A stretch of 64,000 bases of DNA from Chryseobacterium rhizosphaerae. GTDB lineage: Bacteria; Bacteroidota; Bacteroidia; Flavobacteriales; Weeksellaceae. Of the stretch, positions 8,052 to 16,859 are shown one piece after another. Each line of letters opens with the position of its first letter. The stretch's first letter is position 1. The position numbers and the translations under genes were made by a program. The notes under the pieces are model-generated. The model did no database searches. It worked only from the letters and a program-made list of their open reading frames with translations, and had not been told where the DNA came from. Where the stretch lies: the NCBI RefSeq assembly GCF_003385455.1, contig NZ_QNUF01000010.1:92369-156368 (forward strand), written 5' to 3'.

Positions 8052-9731
8052 TCAATTCTCCGCATTTAATTTCTCAATATACTGAAACGGGGTAACTCCC
8101 GTTTTTTCTTTAAACGTTCTTGCAAAAGAAATTCCACTTTTATAACCCACAAGATCAGCCAGCGCCTGGGTAGTGTAATTACGCAGTTTTCTATTTTCAG
8201 ATAATTCCTTCAGAATATAATTGATTCTTAATTCGTTGGTATATTCACTGAAGGATTTCTTCATGTATTTATTGATCGTCTGTGAAAGGTAAGTGGTATT
8301 CGTGCCCAGTCTTTTGGCTGCATAGGCCTGGTTAAACTCATTTTTAAGATAGATCTTTTTGTCTTCCAGTTCAAGCAGTTTTTCCATGATCTCAGCTTCT
8401 TTTTCATTGCTGATTGTGAAGCTGCTTTTATTCTGATGATTGTTTAGGCTGCTGTTCTTCACCTGAAGTAATATTTCATCCAGCCTGATTTCTATTTTTT
8501 TCTTTTTCCGGATCTGAAGCAATAAATATCCTGTAATACAGCCTATCAATACGACCAGTATGATAATAAGAAACAAACGGTTCCTAAGTATAGAAGCACT
8601 TTTATTGATCTCTTCATTCAAATTTTTGGAATTGATTTCCCTATAAATATTGGCAATATTTTTCTTTTCCAATTCAGAATTCTTTTGGTACAGCTCAATG
8701 AATTTGTTATTAAAAAATTCTACAGAATCTGCTTTCCCTTCTTTTAAATAAATTTTGGATAAATAATCCTGGGCAAAAATATAGTCTATATTTACCCGTG
8801 AATCTTTCTCCATTGAATGGGACATTTCCAGAAAACTCTTCTTGGATTTCATATATTCATTCAACTCATAGTAATTCACTCCTAAATTATATTTAAGATT
8901 GAGAATTTCATCCTTAAGCTGCAGAGAAGTATAGAGATCCAGACTTTTCAGATAATATCCAGATGCTTTCTGGTAATTTTCCTGCTTGTTATTTAATGTC
9001 CCCAGCTTTAGATAAGTGCCTGCCAACAGCTTTTTATCTTTTGTAGAACGAAGCAGTTGATTAAAATTTTGCAGCGCACTGTCTGCATATTTTTTATTCT
9101 TATCCGGGTCAGAGATGTATTTATCAGAATACAGGTGACCTAAATTAGAAAACAGGTTGTTGTAAATAATCTCAAAATTCTCCTTTTCATATAGATACTT
9201 ATTATTCTCCAGAAGCTCAAGCACTTGCCTGGTTTCCGAAATAGCATCATCTGTTTGCTTTATATTAAGCTTTACATAGGCAATATTTCCCTTGATCTTT
9301 ATATGTTGCCGGATATCATTATTTTTTTGTGCAAAAAAATCAGCCCTTATAAATTTTTTTAATGCTTCATTGGGAGATTCATTGGCCATATCGGTGTTCC
9401 CGAGAATATTATATATGTGTGACAGATTCCCATAATTTTGCTCAATTTCAGGAATTTTCTTTAAATAGGTATTAATTTTTACCATATAACCCTGAGTTGC
9501 ATTTTCCTTTCCGGTAATGGTCAGTAAGTATCTTTTTGCAGTATATGCAAATGCCAGATCAGCATTATTTTTTGAAGCAAAAATTTTATCTACGTACGTT
9601 AAAGCACTATCTGTACCTATTTTCTGGTAGATAAAAAATTTATCCTTGTAAGCCTGTATATTTTGTTGGTTCTGTGGAAATACAGAAGAAAATGCAATTA
9701 AAAATATCAATATCGTTATTTTTTTCCACAT
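8052..9731 (-). CDS. TPR/transmembrane AraC-family regulator
   Basis: A 559-residue protein. A signal-like N-terminus is followed by about 360 residues of tetratricopeptide-like helices (for example ASGYYLKSLDLYTSLQL). One transmembrane helix lies near 387-410 (FLIIILVVLIGCITGYLLL). The C-terminus is a cytoplasmic AraC helix-turn-helix (YAAKRLGTNTTYLSQTINKY and ALADLVGYKSGISFARTFKE, ending FQYIEKLN). The family is typical of Bacteroidota and is thought to sense an extracytoplasmic signal and regulate transcription directly from the membrane. Its target is unknown. Its convergent position next to the peptide gene does not prove a link. Confidence 0.88.
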   Translation of the reverse strand: MWKKITILIFLIAFSSVFPQNQQNIQAYKDKFFIYQKIGTDSALTYVDKIFASKNNADLAFAYTAKRYLLTITGKENATQGYMVKINTYLKKIPEIEQNYGNLSHIYNILGNTDMANESPNEALKKFIRADFFAQKNNDIRQHIKIKGNIAYVKLNIKQTDDAISETRQVLELLENNKYLYEKENFEIIYNNLFSNLGHLYSDKYISDPDKNKKYADSALQNFNQLLRSTKDKKLLAGTYLKLGTLNNKQENYQKASGYYLKSLDLYTSLQLKDEILNLKYNLGVNYYELNEYMKSKKSFLEMSHSMEKDSRVNIDYIFAQDYLSKIYLKEGKADSVEFFNNKFIELYQKNSELEKKNIANIYREINSKNLNEEINKSASILRNRLFLIIILVVLIGCITGYLLLQIRKKKKIEIRLDEILLQVKNSSLNNHQNKSSFTISNEKEAEIMEKLLELEDKKIYLKNEFNQAYAAKRLGTNTTYLSQTINKYMKKSFSEYTNELRINYILKELSENRKLRNYTTQALADLVGYKSGISFARTFKEKTGVTPFQYIEKLNAEN

Positions 9732-9926
9732 CTATTTTTCGAACTAAAATTAATATTCTAAGATACTTAATTTTGTTCCTAGATTTTAAATAATAAAACA
9801 ATTTAACAACATTATCTATCAACCTACCAAAGTCAACAATTCAAGATCTAACATTTAAAAAGAAGTTACAACTGATCTTCACAAAAATCAAACGAAAATC
9901 TAATACCTGTCAAATGATAAAAAAAT

Positions 9927-9955
9927 AAAAAAACCGCCTTAAAAAGCGGTTTTAA
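9927..9955 (-). terminator. Terminator of small lipoprotein copy 2
   Basis: An 8-bp stem (AAAACCGC with GCGGTTTT) is followed on the minus strand by a T-rich run. It lies 21 bases past the lipoprotein stop codon. Its right arm and trailer repeat the 21-base word seen at 5960-5980. Confidence 0.75.
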
Positions 9956-9975
9956 TGATATATTATAATGTTTAT

Positions 9976-10395
9976 TTACAATTCTAAGAAGCTGTAATCA
10001 ATAGAAGCTACTAAAACACCTTTCCCTTTCTTCTTGCTGGTTTTTGCAATTTCACCATCTATCCAAAGGTTGATTGTCAATTCCGAATCAGTTTCGGGAA
10101 GTAATGCATTCGCATCCAGATTTAATTGTGCCTGGCTGGAATTCACAAAAAACTCTTCACTCTTCCATGAGGTCCCTACAGGATCAAAGATGTCATTTTT
10201 AGTAGTACCCACCTGGGTTACAATAGTTTTAATAACTCCTCCGGTAGTTGTTTTCACTTCGAACTGAACTACATGATCCTGAAATTCATCATCGTCATCT
10301 TTTTTACAAGAACTTACAACGGTAATCACAGAAAATAATAAAACGAATAAAAAAGAAAGTCTAAGTAAACTTTTTGATTTGTAAAATTGCTTCAT
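9976..10395 (-). CDS. Small secreted lipoprotein, family A copy 2
   Basis: A 139-residue paralogue of the protein at 2724-3143, identical in length. A signal peptide ends in VVSSC, followed by an acidic KKDDDDE stretch likely to promote surface exposure. The globular part begins VVQFEVKTTTGG, has GTSWKSEEF in the middle and INLWIDGEIAKTSKKKGKG near the end, probably an all-beta domain. The substrate and partner are unknown. It has its own -7 promoter box and terminator, so it is monocistronic. Confidence 0.75.
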   Translation of the reverse strand: MKQFYKSKSLLRLSFLFVLLFSVITVVSSCKKDDDDEFQDHVVQFEVKTTTGGVIKTIVTQVGTTKNDIFDPVGTSWKSEEFFVNSSQAQLNLDANALLPETDSELTINLWIDGEIAKTSKKKGKGVLVASIDYSFLEL

Positions 10396-10420
10396 TCTTC
10401 AAATAGATTTTTTAATGTTT

Positions 10421-10428
10421 CAAATATA
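10421..10428 (-). promoter_or_regulatory. -7 promoter element of small lipoprotein copy 2
   Basis: TATATTTG on the minus strand fits TAnnTTTG, 25 bases before the ATG at 10395. No -33 TTTG is found at the usual distance. Confidence 0.5.
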
Positions 10429-10630
10429 AGTTTTTTATTAATATAAAAATAACTTTTATGAAAAATTTCCAATAAAGATTTGCAAATAATATCAAATCAG
10501 CAAAAAGCAAAACAGATCTATAAAATGCAATAATACAGTGCAAACAGCTAATTGTTAAACATACAATATATTATTTGATAAGTTACCCAACCGAATTATA
10601 AAAGGTAAGATTACAATATGATTTATTAAT

Positions 10631-10638
10631 TATATTTG
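10631..10638 (+). promoter_or_regulatory. -7 promoter element of the esterase gene
   Basis: TATATTTG ends only four bases before the ATG at 10643, so the mRNA is expected to begin at or within a few bases of the start codon. Confidence 0.55.
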
Positions 10639-10642
10639 CTGT

Positions 10643-11287
10643 ATGAATTTAGATTATCTAGTAAGAGAACCAGAGAATATCACAGCCAATACTCCTATTC
10701 TTTTTATGCTCCACGGATATGGCAGCAACGAACAGGATCTTTTCAGTTTCAGAGAAACATTACCTGCTGATTGGCTTATTATAAGTTTCAGAGCACCCAG
10801 AGACACCCAATTTGAAGGGTATTCCTGGTTTGATATTGACTTCAACAACCCGGAGAATTTCATTGATTTAGATCAGGCCAAAGAATCATTGGAAGGTACA
10901 TTGGAAAGTATATTAAAAATTATCAATCACTATGGTCTTACAGAAAGTAAGGTTCATTTGTGCGGTTTCAGCCAGGGAGGAATATTATGTTATGCCTTAG
11001 CGTTGAAGCACCCTGAATTATTTAATAATATTGCCTGTCTTAGTTCTTATCCGGAAGAGAAACTTTTAGATGGTATTGTAAAAGATAAGAAGAAACTTGA
11101 AAAATTACGTTTTTTCATATCACATGGAACAGAGGATGCTGTCATTCCATTAGAATGGGGAAGAAAGGCTGCCGACCTGTTGTATGATCTGAGCTGTTAT
11201 TTTACCTTCAGAGAATATATGAGCGGACATGGTGTCAATCAAAAAAACTATATGGACCTGATGGATTTTTATTCAAAAAACGCATAG
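10643..11287 (+). CDS. Alpha/beta-hydrolase, phospholipase/carboxylesterase family
   Basis: A 214-residue cytoplasmic serine hydrolase. The oxyanion-hole region FMLHGYGSNEQDLF is near the start. The nucleophile elbow CGFSQGG has its serine near residue 110. The acid is in FISHGTEDAVIP, and the catalytic histidine is in MSGHGVN. This is the usual order and length for YpfH/carboxylesterase-type enzymes, which cleave short-chain esters or lysophospholipids. The gene is monocistronic, with a near-leaderless promoter and a terminator downstream. The natural substrate is unknown. Confidence 0.9.
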   Translation: MNLDYLVREPENITANTPILFMLHGYGSNEQDLFSFRETLPADWLIISFRAPRDTQFEGYSWFDIDFNNPENFIDLDQAKESLEGTLESILKIINHYGLTESKVHLCGFSQGGILCYALALKHPELFNNIACLSSYPEEKLLDGIVKDKKKLEKLRFFISHGTEDAVIPLEWGRKAADLLYDLSCYFTFREYMSGHGVNQKNYMDLMDFYSKNA

Positions 11288-11337
11288 CTTTATTTGAAAT
11301 AATTTCAAGATAAACACTACATTATTGTAGTTTATAT

Positions 11338-11366
11338 AAACATTCCTGCATTTGGAATGTTTTTTT
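11338..11366 (+). terminator. Terminator of the esterase gene
   Basis: A 9-bp stem (11338-11346 with 11354-11362) is followed by a T-run. A slightly degraded copy occurs at 12932-12960, part of the tandem duplication. Confidence 0.8.
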
Positions 11367-11401
11367 ATTTACAATTAAGATAATTTCGTTAAATTCAGTA
11401 A

Positions 11402-12724
11402 ATGAAATTCAAACTTCTTTTACTGGGTGTATTGTTTAGCATTTTTATAAATGCCCAGAACTCATTTGAGTTGATCAACACCAAAAAAGCTGTTATTCCT
11501 TTTAAATTTATCAATAACCTCATCTTTATTCCGATCACCGTCAATGGAGCAGAACTTACTTTTTTAGTGGATACGGGAGTAGCAGAAACGCTGCTTTTCA
11601 GCCTGGAGAACAAAGAGGTAAAGTTAGAAAATGTTGAAAAAATAAAATTTTCAGGTCTTGGGGGAAGCCTAAGTATCGACGGGTTCAAATCTGAGCGTAA
11701 TACAGCCCGAATTGGGGATGCTGTCATCAATACCTCGATGTCTATTTATATTATTCTTGATGAGGAATTTAATATTTCATCTCATGTAGGAATTCCTGTA
11801 AACGGAGTTATTGGCTATCATTTTTTTAAAAATCATCCTATCTCTATAGATTATCAGGCAAAGAAAATTACCATCTATGAAAATGCTGACCTGCTCACAA
11901 AGAAGATCAGAAAATATGATGAATTTCCTATTACCATTGAAAAAGATAAACCTTATATGTATGCTGATGTAGAAATGACCCGTGAAAAGAATAGCTCAAA
12001 ACTTTTGATTGACCTAGGAAACAGCGATGCAATATGGCTCTTCCCTACCCTAATCAAAAATTTTGTATACAACAGACCTAATATTGATGATTTTCTGGGG
12101 CGTGGATTCAACGGAGACATCTATGGTAAAAGAAGCAGAATACGCAATTTTTATCTTGGAAATTTTCGATTTGAAAAACCACTGACCGCTATGCCGGATG
12201 AGTTTTCTATCCAACATGTTAATTTAGTGGACAATAGAAAAGGTTCTGTAGGTTCAGAAATTATGCGTCGGTTTACTATTATTTTTGATTATGCCAACAA
12301 AAAATTATTTTTAAAGAAGAACCGGAATTTCAATGATCCTTTTCATTTTAATATGAGCGGATTAGATTTCAGACAGGATGGATTAGAATGGGGTCATGAA
12401 AGAGTACAAATTGAAACTCAGTCTTCGACTGCCAAAACAGATTCAGTGTACAAAGGGGATTCTTTTCAATATAAATTCACGCTGAAGCCTCTCTTTTCCA
12501 TTTCAGGAGTAAGAAAAGATTCTCCAGCCTATAAAGCAGGTCTCAAAAAAGATGACAAAGTAATCAGCATCAATAGAAATAAAGCTTCAGACATGACTCT
12601 GGAGAGTATTATGGAGCTTATGAAATCTTCCGAGGGACAAAGCATTACCATTGTTGTCCAAAGAAAAAATGAGACCTTGACCTTAAGTTTCACTTTGGAA
12701 GATCCAATACCTTATCAAGATTAA
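11402..12724 (+). CDS. Retropepsin-like aspartyl protease with PDZ domain, copy 1
   Basis: A 440-residue secreted protein. A signal peptide ends around NAQ19. The first aspartyl-protease lobe has the active-site motif FLVDTGV with the aspartate near residue 57. A second lobe has LLIDLGNSDAIWLF, where a DLGNS motif replaces the usual DTG. A PDZ domain occupies roughly 360-430 (GVRKDSPAYKAGLKKDD). Such proteins are predicted periplasmic or surface proteases or binding proteins. It is about 80% identical by eye to the next copy at 12996. The -7-like TAATTTCG sits 21 bases upstream. The substrate is unknown. Confidence 0.85.
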   Translation: MKFKLLLLGVLFSIFINAQNSFELINTKKAVIPFKFINNLIFIPITVNGAELTFLVDTGVAETLLFSLENKEVKLENVEKIKFSGLGGSLSIDGFKSERNTARIGDAVINTSMSIYIILDEEFNISSHVGIPVNGVIGYHFFKNHPISIDYQAKKITIYENADLLTKKIRKYDEFPITIEKDKPYMYADVEMTREKNSSKLLIDLGNSDAIWLFPTLIKNFVYNRPNIDDFLGRGFNGDIYGKRSRIRNFYLGNFRFEKPLTAMPDEFSIQHVNLVDNRKGSVGSEIMRRFTIIFDYANKKLFLKKNRNFNDPFHFNMSGLDFRQDGLEWGHERVQIETQSSTAKTDSVYKGDSFQYKFTLKPLFSISGVRKDSPAYKAGLKKDDKVISINRNKASDMTLESIMELMKSSEGQSITIVVQRKNETLTLSFTLEDPIPYQD

Positions 12725-12930
12725 TATAGGAAGTCCAAACAAACCACTTTAGACGGAATATAATCATTATTGGAAACCACCATCTGTCTTTGGCGGATGA
12801 TGATAATACCGTAATCTATCAAGTATTTGGTCACAGCTCAGCAGTCTGGACATCTTTCAAATTTTCTCCGAATGACTTTCTTGATGATTTACTACGTAGA
12901 AAAGTGAATAAAAAAGCGCCGGATACCCTT
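12725..12930 (+). pseudogene. Truncated copy of the membrane protein gene at 14322
   Basis: The bases after protease copy 1 align in pieces with the gene that follows copy 2. Matching blocks cover the start (aaaccactttagac), the middle (attattggaaac, then cagctcagcagtctggacat) and the segment aaaagcgccggatacccttg. Large internal deletions and frameshifts separate the blocks, and no initiation codon in the right frame remains. The duplication therefore originally included the membrane protein gene, which then decayed in this copy. Confidence 0.8.
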
Positions 12931-12931
12931 G

Positions 12932-12995
12932 TAAACATTCCTGCATTTGGAATATTTTTTATTTACAATTAATATAATTTCGCTAAATTCAGTAC
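12932..12995 (+). repeat. Duplicated promoter/terminator segment (direct repeat of 11337-11401)
   Basis: About 64 bp upstream of protease copy 2 repeats the sequence upstream of copy 1 with few changes. It includes the esterase terminator hairpin (now with one mismatch) and the TAATTTCG -7-like element. This fixes the left edge of the tandem duplication. Confidence 0.85.
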
Positions 12996-14318
12996 ATGAA
13001 ATTAAAATTTATTTTATTATTTTTTTTCTTTGGCATTTTAGGTAATGCACAGAATTCTTTTGAATTAATCAACGCCAAAAAAGCTGTTATTCCTTTCAAA
13101 CTTATCAATAATCTGATCTTTATTCCTATTAATATTAATGGGGCAGAGCTTACTTTTTTAGTAGACACAGGTGTATCCGAAACCATGCTTTTCAGTATGG
13201 AAAACAAGAAAATAAAGCTTGAAAACGTTGAAAAAATAAAATTTTCAGGACTTGGGGGAAGTTTAAGCCTTGATGGGTTCAAGTCTGAACGTAATACCGC
13301 CAAGATAGGTGATGCTATGATTAATACCTCCATGTCTCTTTATATTGTTACCAATGAAGAATTCAACATTTCACCCCATATAGGGATTCCTGTAAACGGA
13401 GTGATTGGATATCATTTTTTCAAAAACCATCCGGTTTCAATAGATTATGTGGCTAAGAAGCTAACTGTGTATGAAGATACTGACCTGTTTAAAAAGAAAA
13501 TCAAAAAATTTGAAGAACTTCCGATTACCATAGAAAAAGATAAACCTTATCTCTATACCGATATAGAGATGACCAATGAAAAGAAAAGTTCAAAATTATT
13601 AATTGACCTTGGAAACAGCGATGCTATATGGCTCTTTCCTTCTCTTATTAAAAATTTTGTTTATAACAGACCTAATATTGATGATTTCCTCGGACGTGGT
13701 TTCAATGGGGATATCTATGGTAAGAGAAGCAGAATTCACAATTTTTATATTGGAAAATTTCAGTTTGAAAAACCACTTACCGCAATGCCTGATGAATTTT
13801 CTATCCAGCATGTGAATCTTGTAACAGACCGGAAAGGTTCTATAGGTGGAGAAATAATGCGTCGTTTTACCATTTTTTTTGATTATCATAATAAAAAACT
13901 ATACCTTAAAAAAAACAGAAATTTTGATGATCCTTTTCATTTTAATATGAGTGGACTGGATTTCAAACAAGACGGCATGCAATGGGCCGAAGAAAGAGTG
14001 AAAATTGAGCCTAAACCATATTCAGGTTCTATGAATGAGACCTTTAAAGCAGAATCATTCCAATACAATTTTAGCTTAAAACCGCTTTTTTCAATTGCAG
14101 GAGTCAGAAAAGATTCTCCCGCCTATAAAGCCGGGTTAAAAACAGATGACAGACTTATCAGCATCAATGGTAAAAATGCATCAAATATGACATTACAAAA
14201 AATTAATGAATTAATGAAATCTTCTGAGGGCCGGGACATTAATATTGTTGTCCAAAGAAACAATGAAACCTTAAAAATAAGTTTCACTTTAGAAGATCCA
14301 ATACCTTATCAAGATTAA
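12996..14318 (+). CDS. Retropepsin-like aspartyl protease with PDZ domain, copy 2
   Basis: A 440-residue paralogue of the protein at 11402 with the same layout: signal peptide ending NAQ, FLVDTGV active-site motif, DLGNS second motif and a C-terminal PDZ domain (GVRKDSPAYKAGLKTDD). Identity is highest in the first 190 residues and in the NRPNIDDFLGRGFNGDIYG block. It is lowest just before the PDZ domain (residues 340-355), which might change what the PDZ is held against. It is followed after three bases by an intact membrane protein gene, so the two form an operon. Confidence 0.85.
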   Translation: MKLKFILLFFFFGILGNAQNSFELINAKKAVIPFKLINNLIFIPININGAELTFLVDTGVSETMLFSMENKKIKLENVEKIKFSGLGGSLSLDGFKSERNTAKIGDAMINTSMSLYIVTNEEFNISPHIGIPVNGVIGYHFFKNHPVSIDYVAKKLTVYEDTDLFKKKIKKFEELPITIEKDKPYLYTDIEMTNEKKSSKLLIDLGNSDAIWLFPSLIKNFVYNRPNIDDFLGRGFNGDIYGKRSRIHNFYIGKFQFEKPLTAMPDEFSIQHVNLVTDRKGSIGGEIMRRFTIFFDYHNKKLYLKKNRNFDDPFHFNMSGLDFKQDGMQWAEERVKIEPKPYSGSMNETFKAESFQYNFSLKPLFSIAGVRKDSPAYKAGLKTDDRLISINGKNASNMTLQKINELMKSSEGRDINIVVQRNNETLKISFTLEDPIPYQD

Positions 14319-14321
14319 AAT

Positions 14322-14849
14322 ATGAAGACCGAAGAAACCACTTTAGACAGAATAAGAACCCGTCCGAGATTTAAAATGTTTACGCATCTTACCAAAGAAG
14401 AATATGCAGAAAGTTTAAAAAAATATCTTGCCGGACATAAGGATGAATTTTCCGGAAATATAAACAAAGAGGTGGCTACCATCTCTGTAGAAACAAAATA
14501 TGATAATTATTGGAAACCCCGCCTGTCTTTGCGGGTAGAAATGGAAGATGACCATACGGTAATCCGTGGAGTATTTGGTCCCAGCTCAGCAGTCTGGACA
14601 TTTTTCATGTTCCTTTATTTCTCTTTTTCTATTCTCTGGATGACCTTCTTTACCATGTATTATGTAGAAAAGCAAATAAAAAGCGCCGAATACCCTTGGG
14701 CATTGAGCGCTTCTTTTGTGATGTTATTTTTTATTCTTCTCACTTATGCTGCAGCAAGATTCGGGCAGCATAAAGGAAAGGAAGAAATGCTTAAACTGAG
14801 AAGATTTGCTGAAGAATCGACTTTACAGTTTGAAAAAAAGATTAATTAG
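14322..14849 (+). CDS. Two-helix membrane protein of unknown function, partner of the PDZ protease
   Basis: A 175-residue protein. A soluble N-terminal part (about 85 residues) precedes two transmembrane helices around 88-112 (FFMFLYFSFSILWMTFFTMY) and 125-147 (ALSASFVMLFFILLTYAAA). A charged C-terminal tail follows. No family was recognised. It starts three bases after protease copy 2, and a wrecked copy sits after protease copy 1. Repeated co-occurrence suggests a functional pair, but this is inference. Its 3' end overlaps the convergent L,D-transpeptidase gene by 8 bp. Confidence 0.75.
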   Translation: MKTEETTLDRIRTRPRFKMFTHLTKEEYAESLKKYLAGHKDEFSGNINKEVATISVETKYDNYWKPRLSLRVEMEDDHTVIRGVFGPSSAVWTFFMFLYFSFSILWMTFFTMYYVEKQIKSAEYPWALSASFVMLFFILLTYAAARFGQHKGKEEMLKLRRFAEESTLQFEKKIN

Positions 14850-15888
14850 ACGACGGTTCTACCGGTCTCTCGCTATCAACCGGGGTAGCCATCGCTTTAG
14901 CCGTTTTGATAGAATCTGCTACTTTTTCTCTGTTGCTTTGTTCTTTCAGCATCTTGGGAACATCCGGTTCCAGTAATTTGGTCAGCTCTTCCACGGAGAT
15001 ATTATTAGCATTGGGATCATCCAGAAGCTTCTTCCAGGGTCTTCTTCCTCCCCAGTTGTAGTCACCAAATACCATTACCGCTGTTCCTCTCGCTTTTGTA
15101 GTAGCACCTCCAGGATTCAAGATCCAGGTATCTGCGTAAGAGTATAACCATTGGGCATCTTTTCTCAGTAATCGTAAGCATGAGTGCGATGCAGGATATC
15201 CCGGAAGCGTATATTCATGCCATCCGATCCCTCCAATATTATGGATATTAAAATTATAAGGAAGTTTCCATTCACTGCTTACAGTGGAAATGGAGAGTTT
15301 CTTTTTCCAGTTGGCAAAAGTAAGTCCTCTTGTGGTCTGTGCAGCCTTTTTCCCCATACTTGTAGGCCCCCACTTCACCAGACTTCCGTTAGAATAAACA
15401 GCATAAGCCTGTATAGGGTATGAAAAGATCACAAACTTCTTTACTCCACTTAATACATCAAGCTGCATAGGGAAAGGTGAATATGCCATCAGGGTGGTAT
15501 CTATTTTCGCAGGGACTACTAAGGTATCTGCATTCCACTTACTTTTAGAATCCAGCCTGTTTAAAGCTAAAATGGCGGTCCTTTCTTTTTCGTTATATTT
15601 TTTACTGAATTCCGCATAGAGAGAATCTCTCATTTTTTTATCTTTTGGGATCACGAAAGCATTGTAAAATCCATTTTCCTGCATTACCGGTGGAACAGAT
15701 TCTTTCTTGACTACGGGTACGGAATCTTTCTTTATAGAATCAGTCTTCGCTTCAGGACTTCCCGACACAGAAGAAGCTGTATCTTTAAAAGTATCACTTA
15801 TTTTTTCTATTTCTTTTTTACAGGAAACAAGAAATACTGCGCATAAGCATGCGTATAGAAATAATTTTTTCACAGACATGTTCTTCAT
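14842..15888 (-). CDS. L,D-transpeptidase family lipoprotein
   Basis: A 348-residue protein. The signal peptide ends in the lipobox VFLVSC, so it is probably anchored in the periplasm, and a serine/lysine-rich linker follows. The catalytic YkuD-type region shows HNIGGIGWHEYTLPG and then ASHSCLRL, the histidine and Ser-x-Cys-Leu-Arg motif of L,D-transpeptidases. These enzymes form 3-3 peptidoglycan cross-links or attach proteins to peptidoglycan. A proline-rich tail ends the protein. It is monocistronic and convergent with the membrane protein gene. Confidence 0.88.
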   Translation of the reverse strand: MKNMSVKKLFLYACLCAVFLVSCKKEIEKISDTFKDTASSVSGSPEAKTDSIKKDSVPVVKKESVPPVMQENGFYNAFVIPKDKKMRDSLYAEFSKKYNEKERTAILALNRLDSKSKWNADTLVVPAKIDTTLMAYSPFPMQLDVLSGVKKFVIFSYPIQAYAVYSNGSLVKWGPTSMGKKAAQTTRGLTFANWKKKLSISTVSSEWKLPYNFNIHNIGGIGWHEYTLPGYPASHSCLRLLRKDAQWLYSYADTWILNPGGATTKARGTAVMVFGDYNWGGRRPWKKLLDDPNANNISVEELTKLLEPDVPKMLKEQSNREKVADSIKTAKAMATPVDSERPVEPSSN

Positions 15889-16000
15889 AAATAAATTAGG
15901 TCACTTAGTTTGGCTACCCAGTACAAATATCAGACCTAAAATCGAATCACAAAAGACATTATGGAAAATACCGTAAAAAAACGGTAATAAAGTAGATTCT

Positions 16001-16759
16001 TTACAACAATTTATTAGTTTTAGCATAAGTTAACGCTTCGGCAATATTATTTACCCCAATTTTTTCAAAAAGTTTTTTTCGGTGAAACTTCACAGTATCG
16101 GCAGTAATGAAAAGTTTTTCAGATATCTCGTTGATCGTCAAACCACTCGCGTATAGACTTAAAATTTCATATTCTCTGGAGGAAAGCTTTATTTTTTCAC
16201 TTTTTTCCCAGACATCTGTTACATAATCATACTTCAATAGGGTATCTGATCCTTCTTTGCTAAGGACAACATTTCCCGAAGCGCTGCTATTGGAAAGCGA
16301 AACGATGCATAAAGCTTTCCACACCTGCCCTTCTTCGGTAAGAAACATCGGGGTAAGCTTGTGATTGACAAGAATAAGGTTCTTTTTACCGTTGATAAGA
16401 TAAAAGTCGTAAGAGATGGAATACAGTTTCCTTTCGTCTACAGGAATGGTTTCATAAAAATCAAATCCTGCTTTATTGATCTTGATCAGCATCTCTACAT
16501 CTTCAGGTTTTACATTCTGAAAATAAAAAGCATAGCCCAGCTCCTTTACTTCCTCGGAGCTTTTCCCACACAGGAAGAGAGGATTTTCAGAAACATATTC
16601 AAATGCTTTCGTCTGATAATTAATAACGTATAAACTTTGATAAGTGGTTCTTGCCAGTGCTTTTACAGCCTCCAGATAATCTCCGGACTGGCTGAAGTCG
16701 ATGTCTGCATCCTTACTGACTTCGTTTTTATCATTAAAAAATCTATTAATTTCTTCCAT
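16001..16759 (-). CDS. PAS-like/LuxR-type transcriptional regulator
   Basis: A 252-residue protein. The N-terminal 160 residues look like a PAS sensor fold (SLYVINYQTKAFEYVSENPL; VKPEDVEMLIKINKAGFDFY). The C-terminal helix-turn-helix is LSSREYEILSLYASGLTINE followed by LFITADTVKFHRKKLFEKIG. There is no receiver domain, so it probably senses a ligand or metabolite directly. Many Chryseobacterium genomes carry several such proteins. No partner gene is adjacent. Confidence 0.85.
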   Translation of the reverse strand: MEEINRFFNDKNEVSKDADIDFSQSGDYLEAVKALARTTYQSLYVINYQTKAFEYVSENPLFLCGKSSEEVKELGYAFYFQNVKPEDVEMLIKINKAGFDFYETIPVDERKLYSISYDFYLINGKKNLILVNHKLTPMFLTEEGQVWKALCIVSLSNSSASGNVVLSKEGSDTLLKYDYVTDVWEKSEKIKLSSREYEILSLYASGLTINEISEKLFITADTVKFHRKKLFEKIGVNNIAEALTYAKTNKLL

Positions 16760-16859
16760 AGGTTTAAAATATCAATCTGTACACTACACAAAAGAGTAGT
16801 TTTAGCTTCGATACCACAAATCTACACAAAAGTGTAGCAGTTTTCAAAATACCGTGATT

